Shown: positions 1 through 6,563, numbered from the stretch's first letter. The stretch: DNA of 9,920 nt from Actinomycetota bacterium (GCA_014377795.1 JACMOY010000322.1:1-9920), one strand, 5' to 3'. The notes: a model not told the origin generated them from the sequence alone. Program-made: numbers and translations.

Positions 1-1
1 C

Positions 2-382
2 AGCGGGCTCGACGTCACCGGCGCCCTGGTGGGCGAGCGGTGGCGGATCGGCGGCCCGGACGGCGTCGTCGTCGAGGTGGCCCAGCCGCGGATCCCGTGC
101 GCGACCTTCAAGGGCTGGATGGGCCCGGCGCGGTGGGTGCGCCGCTTCACCGGGCACGGCGCGCCGGGCGCCTACCTGCGCGTCGTCGTCGAGGGCACGG
201 TGACCGTCGGCGACGAGATCGAGGTGGTGCACCGACCCGGGCACGGCGTGAGCATCGGCGCGTGCTTCGTCGACCTCGGGCCCGACGTCGGGCGCCGGCT
301 GCTCGACGCCGCCGCCACGGGGCGCCTCGACCTGGCCGACTCGTTGCGCGCGTACGCCGAGCGAGCCGTCGCGCGAGCCTGA
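2..382 (+). CDS. MOSC-domain protein (C-terminal part; start lies left of the window)
   Basis: The reading frame is open from base 2 to a TGA at 380-382, giving about 126 residues. The true start is outside the window; the GTG at 29 is internal. The visible part reads through GALVGERWRIG, then QPRIPCATFKGWMG, then GAYLRVVVEGTVTVGDEIEV, and ends with HGVSI and a helical tail. This order matches the second half of MOSC domains of the YiiM type, including the conserved cysteine in the PR-x-PC segment. Family knowledge: MOSC domains are sulfur-carrier or molybdenum-cofactor-linked modules, and YiiM-like members take part in reduction of N-hydroxylated substrates. The exact substrate cannot be read from this fragment. 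It is followed by hemW on the same strand after 71 bases. I am confident of the family and unsure of the function. Confidence 0.85.
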   Translation, partial: SGLDVTGALVGERWRIGGPDGVVVEVAQPRIPCATFKGWMGPARWVRRFTGHGAPGAYLRVVVEGTVTVGDEIEVVHRPGHGVSIGACFVDLGPDVGRRLLDAAATGRLDLADSLRAYAERAVARA

Positions 383-440
383 GCCCATCGGGGCAACCTG
401 CCGTCACCACTGACCCGCGGTTGCACCGTTCGTGCTCTGC

Positions 441-446
441 GACACT
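441..446 (+). promoter_or_regulatory. Possible -10 hexamer for a leaderless hemW transcript
   Basis: GACACT lies exactly 7 nt before the hemW GTG at 454, and no Shine-Dalgarno sequence precedes that GTG. A GGTTGC-like -35 (419-424) is 16 nt upstream. In actinobacteria a TANNNT-type hexamer about 7 nt before the start codon is the usual layout of leaderless genes. The first base differs from consensus, so this is a tentative call. Confidence 0.33.
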
Positions 447-453
447 GGACGCC

Positions 454-1674
454 GTGCCCAGCGCCCTGCCGGACGGCGATCCCGCTCCCACCGACGGCTC
501 ACTGCCCGAGGCAGCGCTCGCGCACCTGGGGCACGGCCCGTTCGGGGTCTACCTGCACGTCCCGTTCTGCGCGGTGCGGTGCGGGTACTGCGACTACAAC
601 ACCTACACGGCCACCGAGCTGGGCGGCGGCGCCGACCAGGCGGCGTACGCCGGCACCGCGGCGGCCGAGCTGAGGCTGGCGGCCGCCGTGCTGGGCCCCG
701 GCGTCCCTGCGGCCCGGACCGTGTTCGTCGGCGGCGGGACCCCGACCCTGCTGCCGGTCGACGACCTCGGGCGGCTGCTCGACACGGTGCGCACCGAGCT
801 GGGCCTGGCGGCGGACGCCGAGGTGACGACCGAGGCCAACCCCGACTCGGTGACTGCCGAGTCACTGCAGGCGTTGCGCAACAACGGTTTCACCCGCGTC
901 AGCTTCGGGATGCAGTCCGCAGTGCCGCACGTGCTGCGCACGCTCGACCGCACCCACGACCCCGACCGGGTGCCGCTGGTGGTCGGTTGGGCCAGGGACG
1001 CCGGTCTCGACGTCAGCCTCGACCTGATCTACGGCACCCCCGGTGAGTCGCTGCAGGACTGGGCGATCAGCCTCGCGGCTGCGGTGGCCTGCGCGCCCGA
1101 CCACGTCTCGGCGTACGCGCTGGTGGTGGAGGAGGGCACCCGGATGGCCGGGCAGGTGCGCCGCGGCGAGCTGCCGCTGCCCGACGACGACGACCTCGCC
1201 GACAAGTACGAGCTCGCCGACCAGAGCCTGACGGCAGCCGGCCTGCAGTGGTACGAGGTCAGCAGCTGGTCGACCGGCGCAGCCACCCGCTGTCGGCACA
1301 ACGTGGGCTACTGGGACGACGGCGACTGGTGGGGTGTGGGGCCGGGCGCGCACAGCCACGTCGGGGGGGTGCGCTGGTGGAACGTCAAGCACCCCAGCGC
1401 CTACGCCCAGCGGATGGCGGCCGGACTCAGCCCGGCGCAGGCGCGCGAGGTGCTCGACCCCGACCAGCGGAACGCCGAGCGCGTGCTGCTCGGCGTGCGG
1501 CTGCGCGAAGGGCTGGCGACCGACGTCCTGGCGGCGCCCGGACGTCGGGCCGTCGCCGGGCTGGTGGCCGACGGCCTGCTCGACGGGCGGACGGCGATCG
1601 GCGGGCGAGCCGTGCTCACCAGCCGCGGCCGGTTGCTGGCCGACACGGTGGTCCGCGCCCTGCTGGCTACGTGA
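454..1674 (+). CDS. hemW: HemW, radical-SAM heme chaperone (HemN-like)
   Basis: 406 residues, the usual length for HemW. The radical-SAM cluster motif is C39-x3-C43-x2-C46, followed by D-Y. The position that is the fourth cysteine (CxC) in true HemN coproporphyrinogen III dehydrogenase is Tyr48 here. GGGTPT at 93-98 is the SAM-binding glycine motif. HNVGYW at 282-287 matches the HNxxYW heme-binding motif of HemW. These features favour a heme chaperone that transfers heme to apo-haemoproteins, although databases often label such proteins coproporphyrinogen oxidase. The frame stays open leftwards to base 40 but overlaps the MOSC gene there and looks like noise. GTG 454 (MPSALPDGDP) begins just before family similarity, and the alternative TTG at 421 is less likely. 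The end overlaps the opposing DUF4870 gene by 8 bp. A run of seven G at 1363-1369 does not disturb the frame. Confidence 0.93.
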   Translation: MPSALPDGDPAPTDGSLPEAALAHLGHGPFGVYLHVPFCAVRCGYCDYNTYTATELGGGADQAAYAGTAAAELRLAAAVLGPGVPAARTVFVGGGTPTLLPVDDLGRLLDTVRTELGLAADAEVTTEANPDSVTAESLQALRNNGFTRVSFGMQSAVPHVLRTLDRTHDPDRVPLVVGWARDAGLDVSLDLIYGTPGESLQDWAISLAAAVACAPDHVSAYALVVEEGTRMAGQVRRGELPLPDDDDLADKYELADQSLTAAGLQWYEVSSWSTGAATRCRHNVGYWDDGDWWGVGPGAHSHVGGVRWWNVKHPSAYAQRMAAGLSPAQAREVLDPDQRNAERVLLGVRLREGLATDVLAAPGRRAVAGLVADGLLDGRTAIGGRAVLTSRGRLLADTVVRALLAT

Positions 1675-2134
1675 CCAGCCGCAGGGTGAACGGGTAGCGG
1701 TACTCCTCGCCCTTGTTGGCCGCCAGGGCCGCGATGATCGAGAGCACCAGCGCTGCGATGCCGATGACCGCGAAGGTCACGAAGCCGACGAGGATCAACA
1801 TCAGCACCACCGAGATCGCCAGCCCGATGTAGACGGTGATCCAGAAGTTCAGCGCCTCGAGGGCGTGCCGGCGCAGGAACGGGCTGCGGTCCTTGAAGAC
1901 CAGGAACACCACCAGCGGGCCGAGCGGGGCGATCGCGACGATGCTGCCGGCGATCCACGACAGGTGGGCCAGCAGCCCCCACAGCCGCTCGTCCGAGGGG
2001 CTCATCGTGCTGACGCCGGGCGCACCGTACCCACCGGCGCCCGCGGGCGGCCCGTAGGCCGGTGGCGGTGGTTCCGAGGGTGGGGGTGGGGGAGTCGGGC
2101 TCCCGTAGGTCGGTTCCGGCTGGTCCTGCGTCAC
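1667..2134 (-). CDS. DUF4870-family small membrane protein with proline-rich N-terminus
   Basis: 155 residues. Residues 1-45 are low-complexity and rich in Pro, Gly and Tyr, with two polyproline runs, and are probably a disordered cytoplasmic tail. SDERLWGLLAHLSWIAGS (47-64) is the typical start of a DUF4870/Tic20-like domain. Hydrophobic stretches at about 52-80 and 97-139 give three or four membrane helices. FLRRHALEALNFW (86-98) is the conserved loop between them, and the end is YRYPFTLRLV. The GTG at 2134 was chosen because GGGAGGA lies 4 nt upstream; the frame extends to 2428 but that part runs antisense to DUF3097 coding and shows no family signal. Function is unknown in this family. 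It lies downstream of DUF3097 on the same strand with a 116-bp gap and may share its transcript or use its own promoter. Confidence 0.9.
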   Translation of the reverse strand: MTQDQPEPTYGSPTPPPPPSEPPPPAYGPPAGAGGYGAPGVSTMSPSDERLWGLLAHLSWIAGSIVAIAPLGPLVVFLVFKDRSPFLRRHALEALNFWITVYIGLAISVVLMLILVGFVTFAVIGIAALVLSIIAALAANKGEEYRYPFTLRLVT

Positions 2135-2138
2135 GGCG

Positions 2139-2145
2139 TCCTCCC
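2139..2145 (-). promoter_or_regulatory. Ribosome binding site of the DUF4870 gene
   Basis: GGGAGGA read on the minus strand, 4 nt before the GTG at 2134. It is a strong Shine-Dalgarno match and decides the start over the longer open frame reaching 2428. Confidence 0.75.
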
Positions 2146-2155
2146 GGTGCCTGCC

Positions 2156-2172
2156 GTCCCCGCTACGGGGAC
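2156..2172 (-). repeat. Perfect 6-bp inverted repeat in the DUF4870 leader
   Basis: GTCCCC at 2156-2161 and GGGGAC at 2167-2172 form a 6-bp stem with a 5-nt loop. It lies between the DUF3097 stop and the DUF4870 ribosome binding site. No T-run follows on either strand, so it is not a classical terminator. It could be a 5' stem in the DUF4870 mRNA or an operator. The sequence is seen; the role is inferred. Confidence 0.35.
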
Positions 2173-2178
2173 GACACC

Positions 2179-2184
2179 AGCGTA
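2179..2184 (-). promoter_or_regulatory. Possible -10 hexamer for the DUF4870 gene
   Basis: The minus strand reads TACGCT here, fitting TANNNT. A start about 7 nt downstream would place the 5' end at about 2172, at the outer base of the inverted repeat, with a leader of roughly 38 nt. No convincing -35 is visible. Confidence 0.28.
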
Positions 2185-2250
2185 AGGCGGTGCCGGGGGG
2201 CGCCGACAGGGACTTTCGACCGTGATCCCAGGCCGGCTGACCGGGCAGCC

Positions 2251-3135
2251 TCAGCGGTCCGCGGTGTCGCCGGTGACGAAGTCGATCAGCTCCTCGACCT
2301 TGGCGAGCAGCGCCGGCTCGAGGTCGGCGTACGACCAGACGGTGCCCAGGATGCGCTTCCAGCCGCGCGCGACGTCGGCCTGGTCCGCGTGCGGCCAGCC
2401 GAGGTGGGCCAGCACGCCGTGCTTCCACTCGACGTCACGCGGGATGAGCGGCCAGGTGTCCAGGCCGAGGCGCTGCGGGCGCACCGACTGCCAGACGTCG
2501 ACGTAGGGGTGGCCGACCACGGTCAGGTAGGGCCCGAACCGCGTGAGCGCCCGCGCCTCGGCCACCAGCCGGGTCTCCTTCGAGCCGGGCACCAGGTGGT
2601 CGACCAGCACGCCCAGCCGGCGCCCCGGGCCGGGGGCGAAGTCGCGGACTGCACCGGCGAGGTCGTCGACGCCGTCCAGCATCTCGACCACGACGCCCTC
2701 GACCCGCAGGTCGTCGCCCCACACCTTCTCGACCAGCTCGGCGTCGTGCCGGCCCTCGACCCAGATCCGCGAGCCGCGGGCGGTCCGCGCCCGCAGGCCG
2801 GCAACCACGCTCGACCCGCTCGCGGTGCGGGTGGCGCCGGCGCTCGCGGGCGCCCGGGGCGGGACGAGCAGCACGGGGGCGCCGTCCAGCAGGAACCCGG
2901 GCCCCAGCGGGAACCCGCGGCTGCGACCCCGGCGGTCCTCCAGGTGCACGACGTGCACGCCGCCCGCCTTCTCGACCCGGACGACGGCCCCGCACCAGCC
3001 GGTCTCGACGTCCTCGACGACCAGCCCGCGCTCGGCGACCACCTCGGTGCTGCGCCCGCGCGGGGGCACCTTCCAGTCACCGGCGAGGACGTCGGCCCCG
3101 TAGCGGCCGGGCGGGTCGGGGACGGCGGGGCTCAC
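2251..3135 (-). CDS. DUF3097-family protein with a Toprim-like central region
   Basis: 294 residues, matching the actinobacterial DUF3097 family as I know it. Residues 34-92 look like a small beta-barrel (GLVVEDVETGWCGAVV, then FPLGPGFLLDGAPVLLV). Residues 95-120 are a Ser/Ala/Arg-rich linker. Residues 123-215 read as a Toprim-like fold: IWVEGRHDAELV (124-135, Glu127) resembles the VEGxxD motif, and LGVLVDHLVPGSKE (174-187) resembles the strand carrying the DxD motif, as in RNase M5, but the second acidic residue is Leu181. The tail (230-290) has conserved tryptophans (W237, W247, W259, W267). The GTG at 3135 has no clear ribosome binding site but has TAGTCT exactly 7 nt upstream, suggesting a leaderless mRNA. 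It is divergent from hrcA with 113 bp between. The family has no assigned function that I know; a nucleic-acid role is my inference. Confidence 0.9.
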   Translation of the reverse strand: MSPAVPDPPGRYGADVLAGDWKVPPRGRSTEVVAERGLVVEDVETGWCGAVVRVEKAGGVHVVHLEDRRGRSRGFPLGPGFLLDGAPVLLVPPRAPASAGATRTASGSSVVAGLRARTARGSRIWVEGRHDAELVEKVWGDDLRVEGVVVEMLDGVDDLAGAVRDFAPGPGRRLGVLVDHLVPGSKETRLVAEARALTRFGPYLTVVGHPYVDVWQSVRPQRLGLDTWPLIPRDVEWKHGVLAHLGWPHADQADVARGWKRILGTVWSYADLEPALLAKVEELIDFVTGDTADR

Positions 3136-3142
3136 CGTCCGC

Positions 3143-3148
3143 AGACTA
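3143..3148 (-). promoter_or_regulatory. Probable -10 hexamer of a leaderless DUF3097 promoter
   Basis: The minus strand reads TAGTCT, a full TANNNT match, with exactly 7 nt to the GTG start at 3135. The -35 region is weak, and no Shine-Dalgarno is present. It lies within the DUF3097/hrcA divergent region, about 50 bp from the CIRCE element. Confidence 0.5.
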
Positions 3149-3191
3149 CGGCCGGCGGGTCGCCGGAACGGTCCACGACACCGCGGTCGCG

Positions 3192-3197
3192 TAGGCT
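3192..3197 (+). promoter_or_regulatory. Probable -10 hexamer of the hrcA promoter
   Basis: TAGGCT fits TANNNT and shares its last base with the first base of CIRCE. The predicted transcription start at about 3204 lies inside the operator. This is the usual arrangement for repression by HrcA. No strong -35 was found 16-18 nt upstream. Confidence 0.5.
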
Positions 3198-3223
3198 TGG
3201 CACTCAGTGTCAGGGAGTGCCAG
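3197..3223 (+). promoter_or_regulatory. CIRCE operator (HrcA binding site)
   Basis: The left arm is TTGGCACTC (3197-3205), the spacer is 9 nt (3206-3214) and the right arm is GAGTGCCAG (3215-3223). The arms are inverted repeats at 8 of 9 positions. The CIRCE consensus is TTAGCACTC-N9-GAGTGCTAA, so each arm keeps the GCACTC / GAGTGC core and the spacer length is exact. It lies 25 bp before the hrcA start and overlaps the predicted transcription start, so HrcA should repress its own operon (hrcA-dnaJ and possibly rsmE) and release it on heat or folding stress. Confidence 0.94.
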
Positions 3224-3232
3224 TGCAGCGGC

Positions 3233-3240
3233 GAGGAGGT
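3233..3240 (+). promoter_or_regulatory. Ribosome binding site of hrcA
   Basis: GAGGAGGT, with 8 nt to the GTG at 3249. It sets the hrcA start and rules out the in-frame GTG at 3207, which lies inside CIRCE. Confidence 0.85.
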
Positions 3241-3248
3241 GGGGCCAG

Positions 3249-4265
3249 GTGAGCGACGAACGACGCCTCGCCGTCCTTCGTGCCATCGTCGAGGACTACG
3301 TGCACACCCGTGAGCCGGTCGGGTCCAAGGCCCTGGTCGAGCGGCACCCGTTCGGGGTGTCCAGCGCGACGATCCGCCACGACATGGCCGTGCTCGAGGA
3401 CGAGGGCCTGATCGTCCAGCCGCACACCAGCGCAGGGCGGGTGCCCACCGACGCGGGCTACCGGCTGTTCGTCGACCGCCTGGCCGAGGTGCGCGCGATG
3501 TCGCAGCCCGAGCGCAAGGCCATCTCGGGGTTCTTGTCCGGTGCGGTCGACCTGGACGACGTCGTCGACCGCACGGTGCGTCTGCTCGCGTCGCTGACCC
3601 GGCAGGTCACCGTCGTCCAGTACCCCTCCCTGAGCCGCTCGACGGTGCGCCACGTCGAGCTCGTGCCGCTGGGCGGACGACGGGTGCTCGTGGTGCTGAT
3701 CGCCGGCACCGGCCGGGTCGAGCAGCGCATCGTCGAGGCCCCCGGCGAGGTGGACGAGAACGTCCTGTCCGACGTCCGGGCCCGGGTCAACGTCGAGTCG
3801 GCGGGTCGCCAGCTGACCGAGGCGTCCGCGCGGCTGCAGGCGCTGCCCGACCAGCTGGACCCGGCCCACCGCGACCTGGTGCGCGCGGTCGTGCGGGCCC
3901 TGGACGAGGCGCTGGTCGAGGAGCGCGAGGAGCGCGTCGTCCTCGCGGGCGCGGCCAACCTGGCCCGGTTCGGCCCCGACTTCGCCAGCAGCATCGGCCC
4001 GGTGCTCGACGCGCTCGAGGAGCACGTGGTGCTGCTGCGGCTGCTCGGTGAGCTCTCGGTCGACCGCACGGCCGTGGCCGTGCGGATCGGCAGCGAGCAC
4101 GGGCACGAGGGGCTGCGCTCGACCTCGGTCGTCACCTCCGGCTACGGCGGCGCGGACGTCGTCGCCGGCCTCGGGGTGCTCGGCCCGACCCGGATGGACT
4201 ACCCGACCACCATGGCCACCGTGCGCGCCGTGGCGAGCTACGTGTCGCGGCTGCTCGACGGCTGA
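3249..4265 (+). CDS. hrcA: HrcA, heat-inducible transcription repressor
   Basis: 338 residues, normal for HrcA. The N-terminal winged helix covers about residues 4-75: [25 protein letters not shown], then [20 protein letters not shown] with the recognition helix, then [14 protein letters not shown] (59-72), the family signature. Residues from about 100 to 330 form the GAF-like and inserted dimerization regions, including [27 protein letters not shown]. The protein binds CIRCE, and a complete CIRCE lies just upstream, so autoregulation is expected. In known systems GroEL keeps HrcA active. GTG 3249 follows a strong GAGGAGGT site. dnaJ follows after 75 nt on the same strand, so the two are probably co-transcribed. 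No unusual features were noticed. Confidence 0.97.
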   Translation: MSDERRLAVLRAIVEDYVHTREPVGSKALVERHPFGVSSATIRHDMAVLEDEGLIVQPHTSAGRVPTDAGYRLFVDRLAEVRAMSQPERKAISGFLSGAVDLDDVVDRTVRLLASLTRQVTVVQYPSLSRSTVRHVELVPLGGRRVLVVLIAGTGRVEQRIVEAPGEVDENVLSDVRARVNVESAGRQLTEASARLQALPDQLDPAHRDLVRAVVRALDEALVEEREERVVLAGAANLARFGPDFASSIGPVLDALEEHVVLLRLLGELSVDRTAVAVRIGSEHGHEGLRSTSVVTSGYGGADVVAGLGVLGPTRMDYPTTMATVRAVASYVSRLLDG

Positions 4266-4326
4266 GCTGATCCACTCTGACCTGCCCGACCGCCGGCGCC
4301 CATCGCGCCCCGCCCGTCCCCGATCC

Positions 4327-4331
4327 GAAGG
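4327..4331 (+). promoter_or_regulatory. Ribosome binding site of dnaJ
   Basis: GAAGG, 9 nt before the GTG at 4341. It is a moderate Shine-Dalgarno match and supports this start, where the J domain begins at once (SDHYETLGV). The 75-nt hrcA-dnaJ gap shows no second CIRCE. Confidence 0.55.
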
Positions 4332-4340
4332 CAACGACCT

Positions 4341-5465
4341 GTGAGTGACCACTACGAGACGCTGGGCGTCGCCCGCGACGCATCCGGCGACCAGGTGAAG
4401 AAGGCGTACCGCAAGCTGGCGAGGCAGCTGCACCCGGACGTGAACGCGGCCCCGGACGCCGAGGAGCGGTTCAAGTCGGTGAGCCAGGCGTACGACGTGC
4501 TGGCCGACCCCGACAAGCGCGCCGCCTACGACCGCGGCGGCGACCCCTACGGCGGCGCCGGTGGCGCCGACGGCCAGGGCTTCTCGTTCACCGACATCAT
4601 GGACGCGTTCTTCGGTGGCCAGGGCGGTGCCGGTGCCCGCGGCCCGCGCCCCCGCCAGCGCCGCGGCCAGGACGCCCTGATCCGGCTGCAGGTCGACCTG
4701 TCCGAGGCCACCTTCGGCGCCGAGCGCGAGATCGCCGTCGACACCGCCGTCGGCTGTCCGACCTGCGACGGGTCGGGCGCCCAGCCGGGCACCGGCACCC
4801 GGCGCTGCGAGGTGTGCGGCGGCCGCGGCGAGGTGCAGCAGGTGCAGCGTTCGTTCCTCGGCCAGGTGATGACCTCGCGCCCGTGCACCACCTGCCAGGG
4901 CTACGGCAGCGTGATCGCGCACCCGTGCGTGCAGTGCTCCGGCGACGGGCGGGTGCGCTCGCGCCGCACGCTCACCATCCGGGTGCCCGCCGGCGTCGAC
5001 ACCGGCACCCGCATCCAGCTCGCCGGCGAGGGTGAGGTCGGCGCCGGCAACGGGCCGCCCGGCGACCTGTACGTCGAGGTGGTGGTCTCGCAGCACGAGT
5101 CCTTCGTGCGCCGCGGCGACGACCTGCACGCCACGGTGTCGGTGCCGATGACCGCGGCGGCGCTGGGCACCAGCATCGAGCTCGACACCCTGGACGGTCA
5201 GCGCACGCTCGAGATCGACCCCGGCACGCAGTCCGGTGAGGCCCGCACCCTGCGTGGGCTCGGCGTCACGCACCTGCGCGCCGGGGGCCGGGGCGACCTG
5301 GTTGTCCACGTCGAAGTCCTGACCCCCAAGAACCTGGACGACGAGCAGCGCCGACTGCTCACCGAGCTGGCCGAGCGCCGCGGCGAGCAGCGGCCCGACG
5401 GCCGGTTCGACCAGCACGGCTCGGGCCTGTTCCACCGACTGCGCGACGCCCTCAGCGGCAAGTGA
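4341..5465 (+). CDS. dnaJ: DnaJ, Hsp40 co-chaperone (DnaJ2-type, paired with hrcA)
   Basis: 374 residues with full type I DnaJ architecture. The J domain is 1-65 with HPD at 31-33, needed to stimulate DnaK ATPase. A Gly/Phe-rich linker spans about 66-96. Four CxxCxGxG zinc modules start at C139, C156, C182 and C196, forming the two zinc centres. C-terminal substrate-binding beta domains run from about 205 to 335, with an amphipathic tail ([10 protein letters not shown]). All eight zinc cysteines are present. Actinobacteria commonly carry two dnaJ genes: dnaJ1 with dnaK-grpE, and dnaJ2 behind hrcA. Position makes this the second kind. Expression is probably from the CIRCE-controlled hrcA promoter. 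The stop TGA overlaps the rsmE start as GTGA, suggesting translational coupling. Confidence 0.97.
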   Translation: MSDHYETLGVARDASGDQVKKAYRKLARQLHPDVNAAPDAEERFKSVSQAYDVLADPDKRAAYDRGGDPYGGAGGADGQGFSFTDIMDAFFGGQGGAGARGPRPRQRRGQDALIRLQVDLSEATFGAEREIAVDTAVGCPTCDGSGAQPGTGTRRCEVCGGRGEVQQVQRSFLGQVMTSRPCTTCQGYGSVIAHPCVQCSGDGRVRSRRTLTIRVPAGVDTGTRIQLAGEGEVGAGNGPPGDLYVEVVVSQHESFVRRGDDLHATVSVPMTAAALGTSIELDTLDGQRTLEIDPGTQSGEARTLRGLGVTHLRAGGRGDLVVHVEVLTPKNLDDEQRRLLTELAERRGEQRPDGRFDQHGSGLFHRLRDALSGK

Positions 5466-6205
5466 GCGCGCCGCTGTTCCTCGTGGACGCCGGCTCGCTG
5501 GCGACCGCGACGGCCGGCGGGTCGCTGGTGCTCGGGGGCAGCGAGGGACGCCACGCGGCGACCGTCCGGCGGATCGCAGTGGGCGAGAGCGTCGACGTCA
5601 GCGACGGACGGGGGGTCGTGGCGCGCTGCGTCGTGACGTCCGTCGGCCGCGACGAGCTGGTGCTGCAGGTCGTCTCAGCCGCGGCGCTGCCGGCCCCGGT
5701 GCCGCGCTTCGTGCTGGTCCAGGCGCTGGCCAAGGGTGGTCGCGACGACCTCGCGGTCGAGACCGCCACCGAGCTCGGCGTCGACGAGATCGTCCCCTGG
5801 CAGGCCGAGCGCTCGGTCGTGCAGTGGCGGGGCGAGCGCGGTGAGAAGGCCCGCGCCGGCTGGGCCGCCACCGCCCGTGCGGCCGCCAAGCAGTCCCGAC
5901 GCCCCCGTCTGCCTGAGGTGTCCGCGCTCGTCACCGGCTCCGGCGTCCGACTCCGGATCGAGCAGGCGGCGCTCGCGGTCGTGCTGCACGAGGAGGCGAC
6001 GTCGCCCCTCGCGGCGGTCGCGCTGCCCGCTGACGGCGAGGTGCTGCTGGTGGTAGGCCCCGAGGGCGGGATCTCGCCGCAGGAGCTGGCCTCGTTCACG
6101 GCAGCCGGTGCTACGGCGTACCGGCTCGGGCCGCACGTGCTGCGCTCCTCGACCGCCGGGCCCGCAGCGCTTGCCGTCCTGTCGGCTCTGAGCCGCTGGC
6201 GCTGA
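5462..6205 (+). CDS. rsmE: RsmE, 16S rRNA (uracil1498-N3)-methyltransferase
   Basis: 247 residues, the usual RsmE length. The N-terminal PUA-like barrel (about 1-75) includes [18 protein letters not shown]. The C-terminal SPOUT knot has [25 protein letters not shown] (83-107), then VVGPEGGIS (197-205), then [13 protein letters not shown] (221-233), the SAM-binding knot signature. It methylates N3 of U1498 in the decoding region of 16S rRNA. The start GTG overlaps the dnaJ stop by 4 bp (5462-5465), so translation is probably coupled and the gene probably belongs to the hrcA-dnaJ heat-shock transcript. The stop lies 8 bp from the stop of the opposing DUF503 gene, leaving no room for a separate terminator between the two. 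Confidence 0.96.
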   Translation: MSAPLFLVDAGSLATATAGGSLVLGGSEGRHAATVRRIAVGESVDVSDGRGVVARCVVTSVGRDELVLQVVSAAALPAPVPRFVLVQALAKGGRDDLAVETATELGVDEIVPWQAERSVVQWRGERGEKARAGWAATARAAAKQSRRPRLPEVSALVTGSGVRLRIEQAALAVVLHEEATSPLAAVALPADGEVLLVVGPEGGISPQELASFTAAGATAYRLGPHVLRSSTAGPAALAVLSALSRWR

Positions 6206-6213
6206 GAACCTGA

Positions 6214-6510
6214 CTACTCGTCGGTGCTGGCGGTGACCGAGCGGTGCGCGGCGAGCAGCTCGACCTCGGGTCGCTGCGCGACGAGGTTCTCGACGGCGTC
6301 CAGCACCTCGACGACGTGCGCGCGGTCGGCGGCCACCAGCGTCGCGCCGATGCTCGCCCGGCGGTGCAGGTCGAGGGCGTCGACCTCGGCCGCCGCCACC
6401 TCGAACCGGCGGCGCAGCTCGGCCACCAGGGGGCGCACCACCGAGCGCTTGTCCTTCAGCGAGTGCACGTCGCCGAGCAGCAGGTCGACCTCGATCCACC
6501 CGATCCACAT
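6214..6510 (-). CDS. DUF503-family small protein
   Basis: 98 residues, the usual DUF503 length. It begins MWIGWIEVDLLLGDVHSLKDKRSVVRPL (written here in part: SLKDKRSVV at 17-25), continues with ELRRRFEVAAAEVDALD (31-47) and HRRASIG (49-55), and ends ELLAAHRSVT (84-93). These are the family marks. The open frame extends upstream to 7110, but that part runs antisense to the HIT gene and into phoH and has no family signal. ATG 6510 is therefore the start, with CACACT 7 nt before it and no Shine-Dalgarno. In several actinobacteria DUF503 proteins lie beside rbfA and truB; here it sits instead between rsmE and a HIT gene. Molecular function is unknown. It is convergent with rsmE and divergent from the HIT gene. 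Confidence 0.9.
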   Translation of the reverse strand: MWIGWIEVDLLLGDVHSLKDKRSVVRPLVAELRRRFEVAAAEVDALDLHRRASIGATLVAADRAHVVEVLDAVENLVAQRPEVELLAAHRSVTASTDE

Positions 6511-6517
6511 GCCGGCG

Positions 6518-6523
6518 AGTGTG
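6518..6523 (-). promoter_or_regulatory. Possible -10 hexamer of a leaderless DUF503 promoter
   Basis: The minus strand reads CACACT, exactly 7 nt before ATG 6510. It differs from TANNNT only at the first base. No clear -35 and no Shine-Dalgarno are seen. Confidence 0.38.
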
Positions 6524-6557
6524 CCACCGCGCTGGGTGCGGCGGGCCCGGCCGTGGT

Positions 6558-6563
6558 TAGCCT
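6558..6563 (+). promoter_or_regulatory. Probable -10 hexamer of a leaderless HIT-protein promoter
   Basis: TAGCCT fits TANNNT and lies exactly 7 nt before the GTG at 6571. The seven bases between are GGGGGTC, which is G-rich but not a placed Shine-Dalgarno. No clear -35 is present. It is back to back with the DUF503 hexamer at 6518-6523. Confidence 0.5.

Noticed and set aside
40..453. N-terminal extension of hemW back to base 40
   Set aside because: Arg-rich noise in a different frame over the MOSC coding region; HemW similarity begins only after the GTG at 454.
1363..1369. Run of seven G in hemW as a possible frameshift
   Set aside because: The frame reads through correctly (HVGGVRWWN) and family similarity continues on both sides.
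454..1674. Calling this gene a coproporphyrinogen III oxidase (hemN)
   Set aside because: The fourth cysteine of the HemN CxC motif is Tyr48 and the HNxxYW heme motif of HemW is present.
3207..3248. Earlier hrcA start at GTG 3207
   Set aside because: It lies inside the CIRCE spacer near the predicted transcription start and has no ribosome site; GTG 3249 follows GAGGAGGT at good distance.
2062..3252. 396-codon open frame on the plus strand opposite DUF3097
   Set aside because: Low-complexity composition and antisense to a recognised family; it would also run through CIRCE and into the hrcA start.
4266..4340. A second promoter or CIRCE between hrcA and dnaJ
   Set aside because: The 75 bases contain no inverted GCACTC / GAGTGC arms and no TANNNT element at a sensible distance.
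3210..5435. 741-codon open frame on the minus strand across hrcA and dnaJ
   Set aside because: It is antisense to two certain genes, rich in Ala, Arg, Gly, His and Val with no domain pattern, and ends up reading through CIRCE. High GC at third codon positions leaves such antisense frames open.
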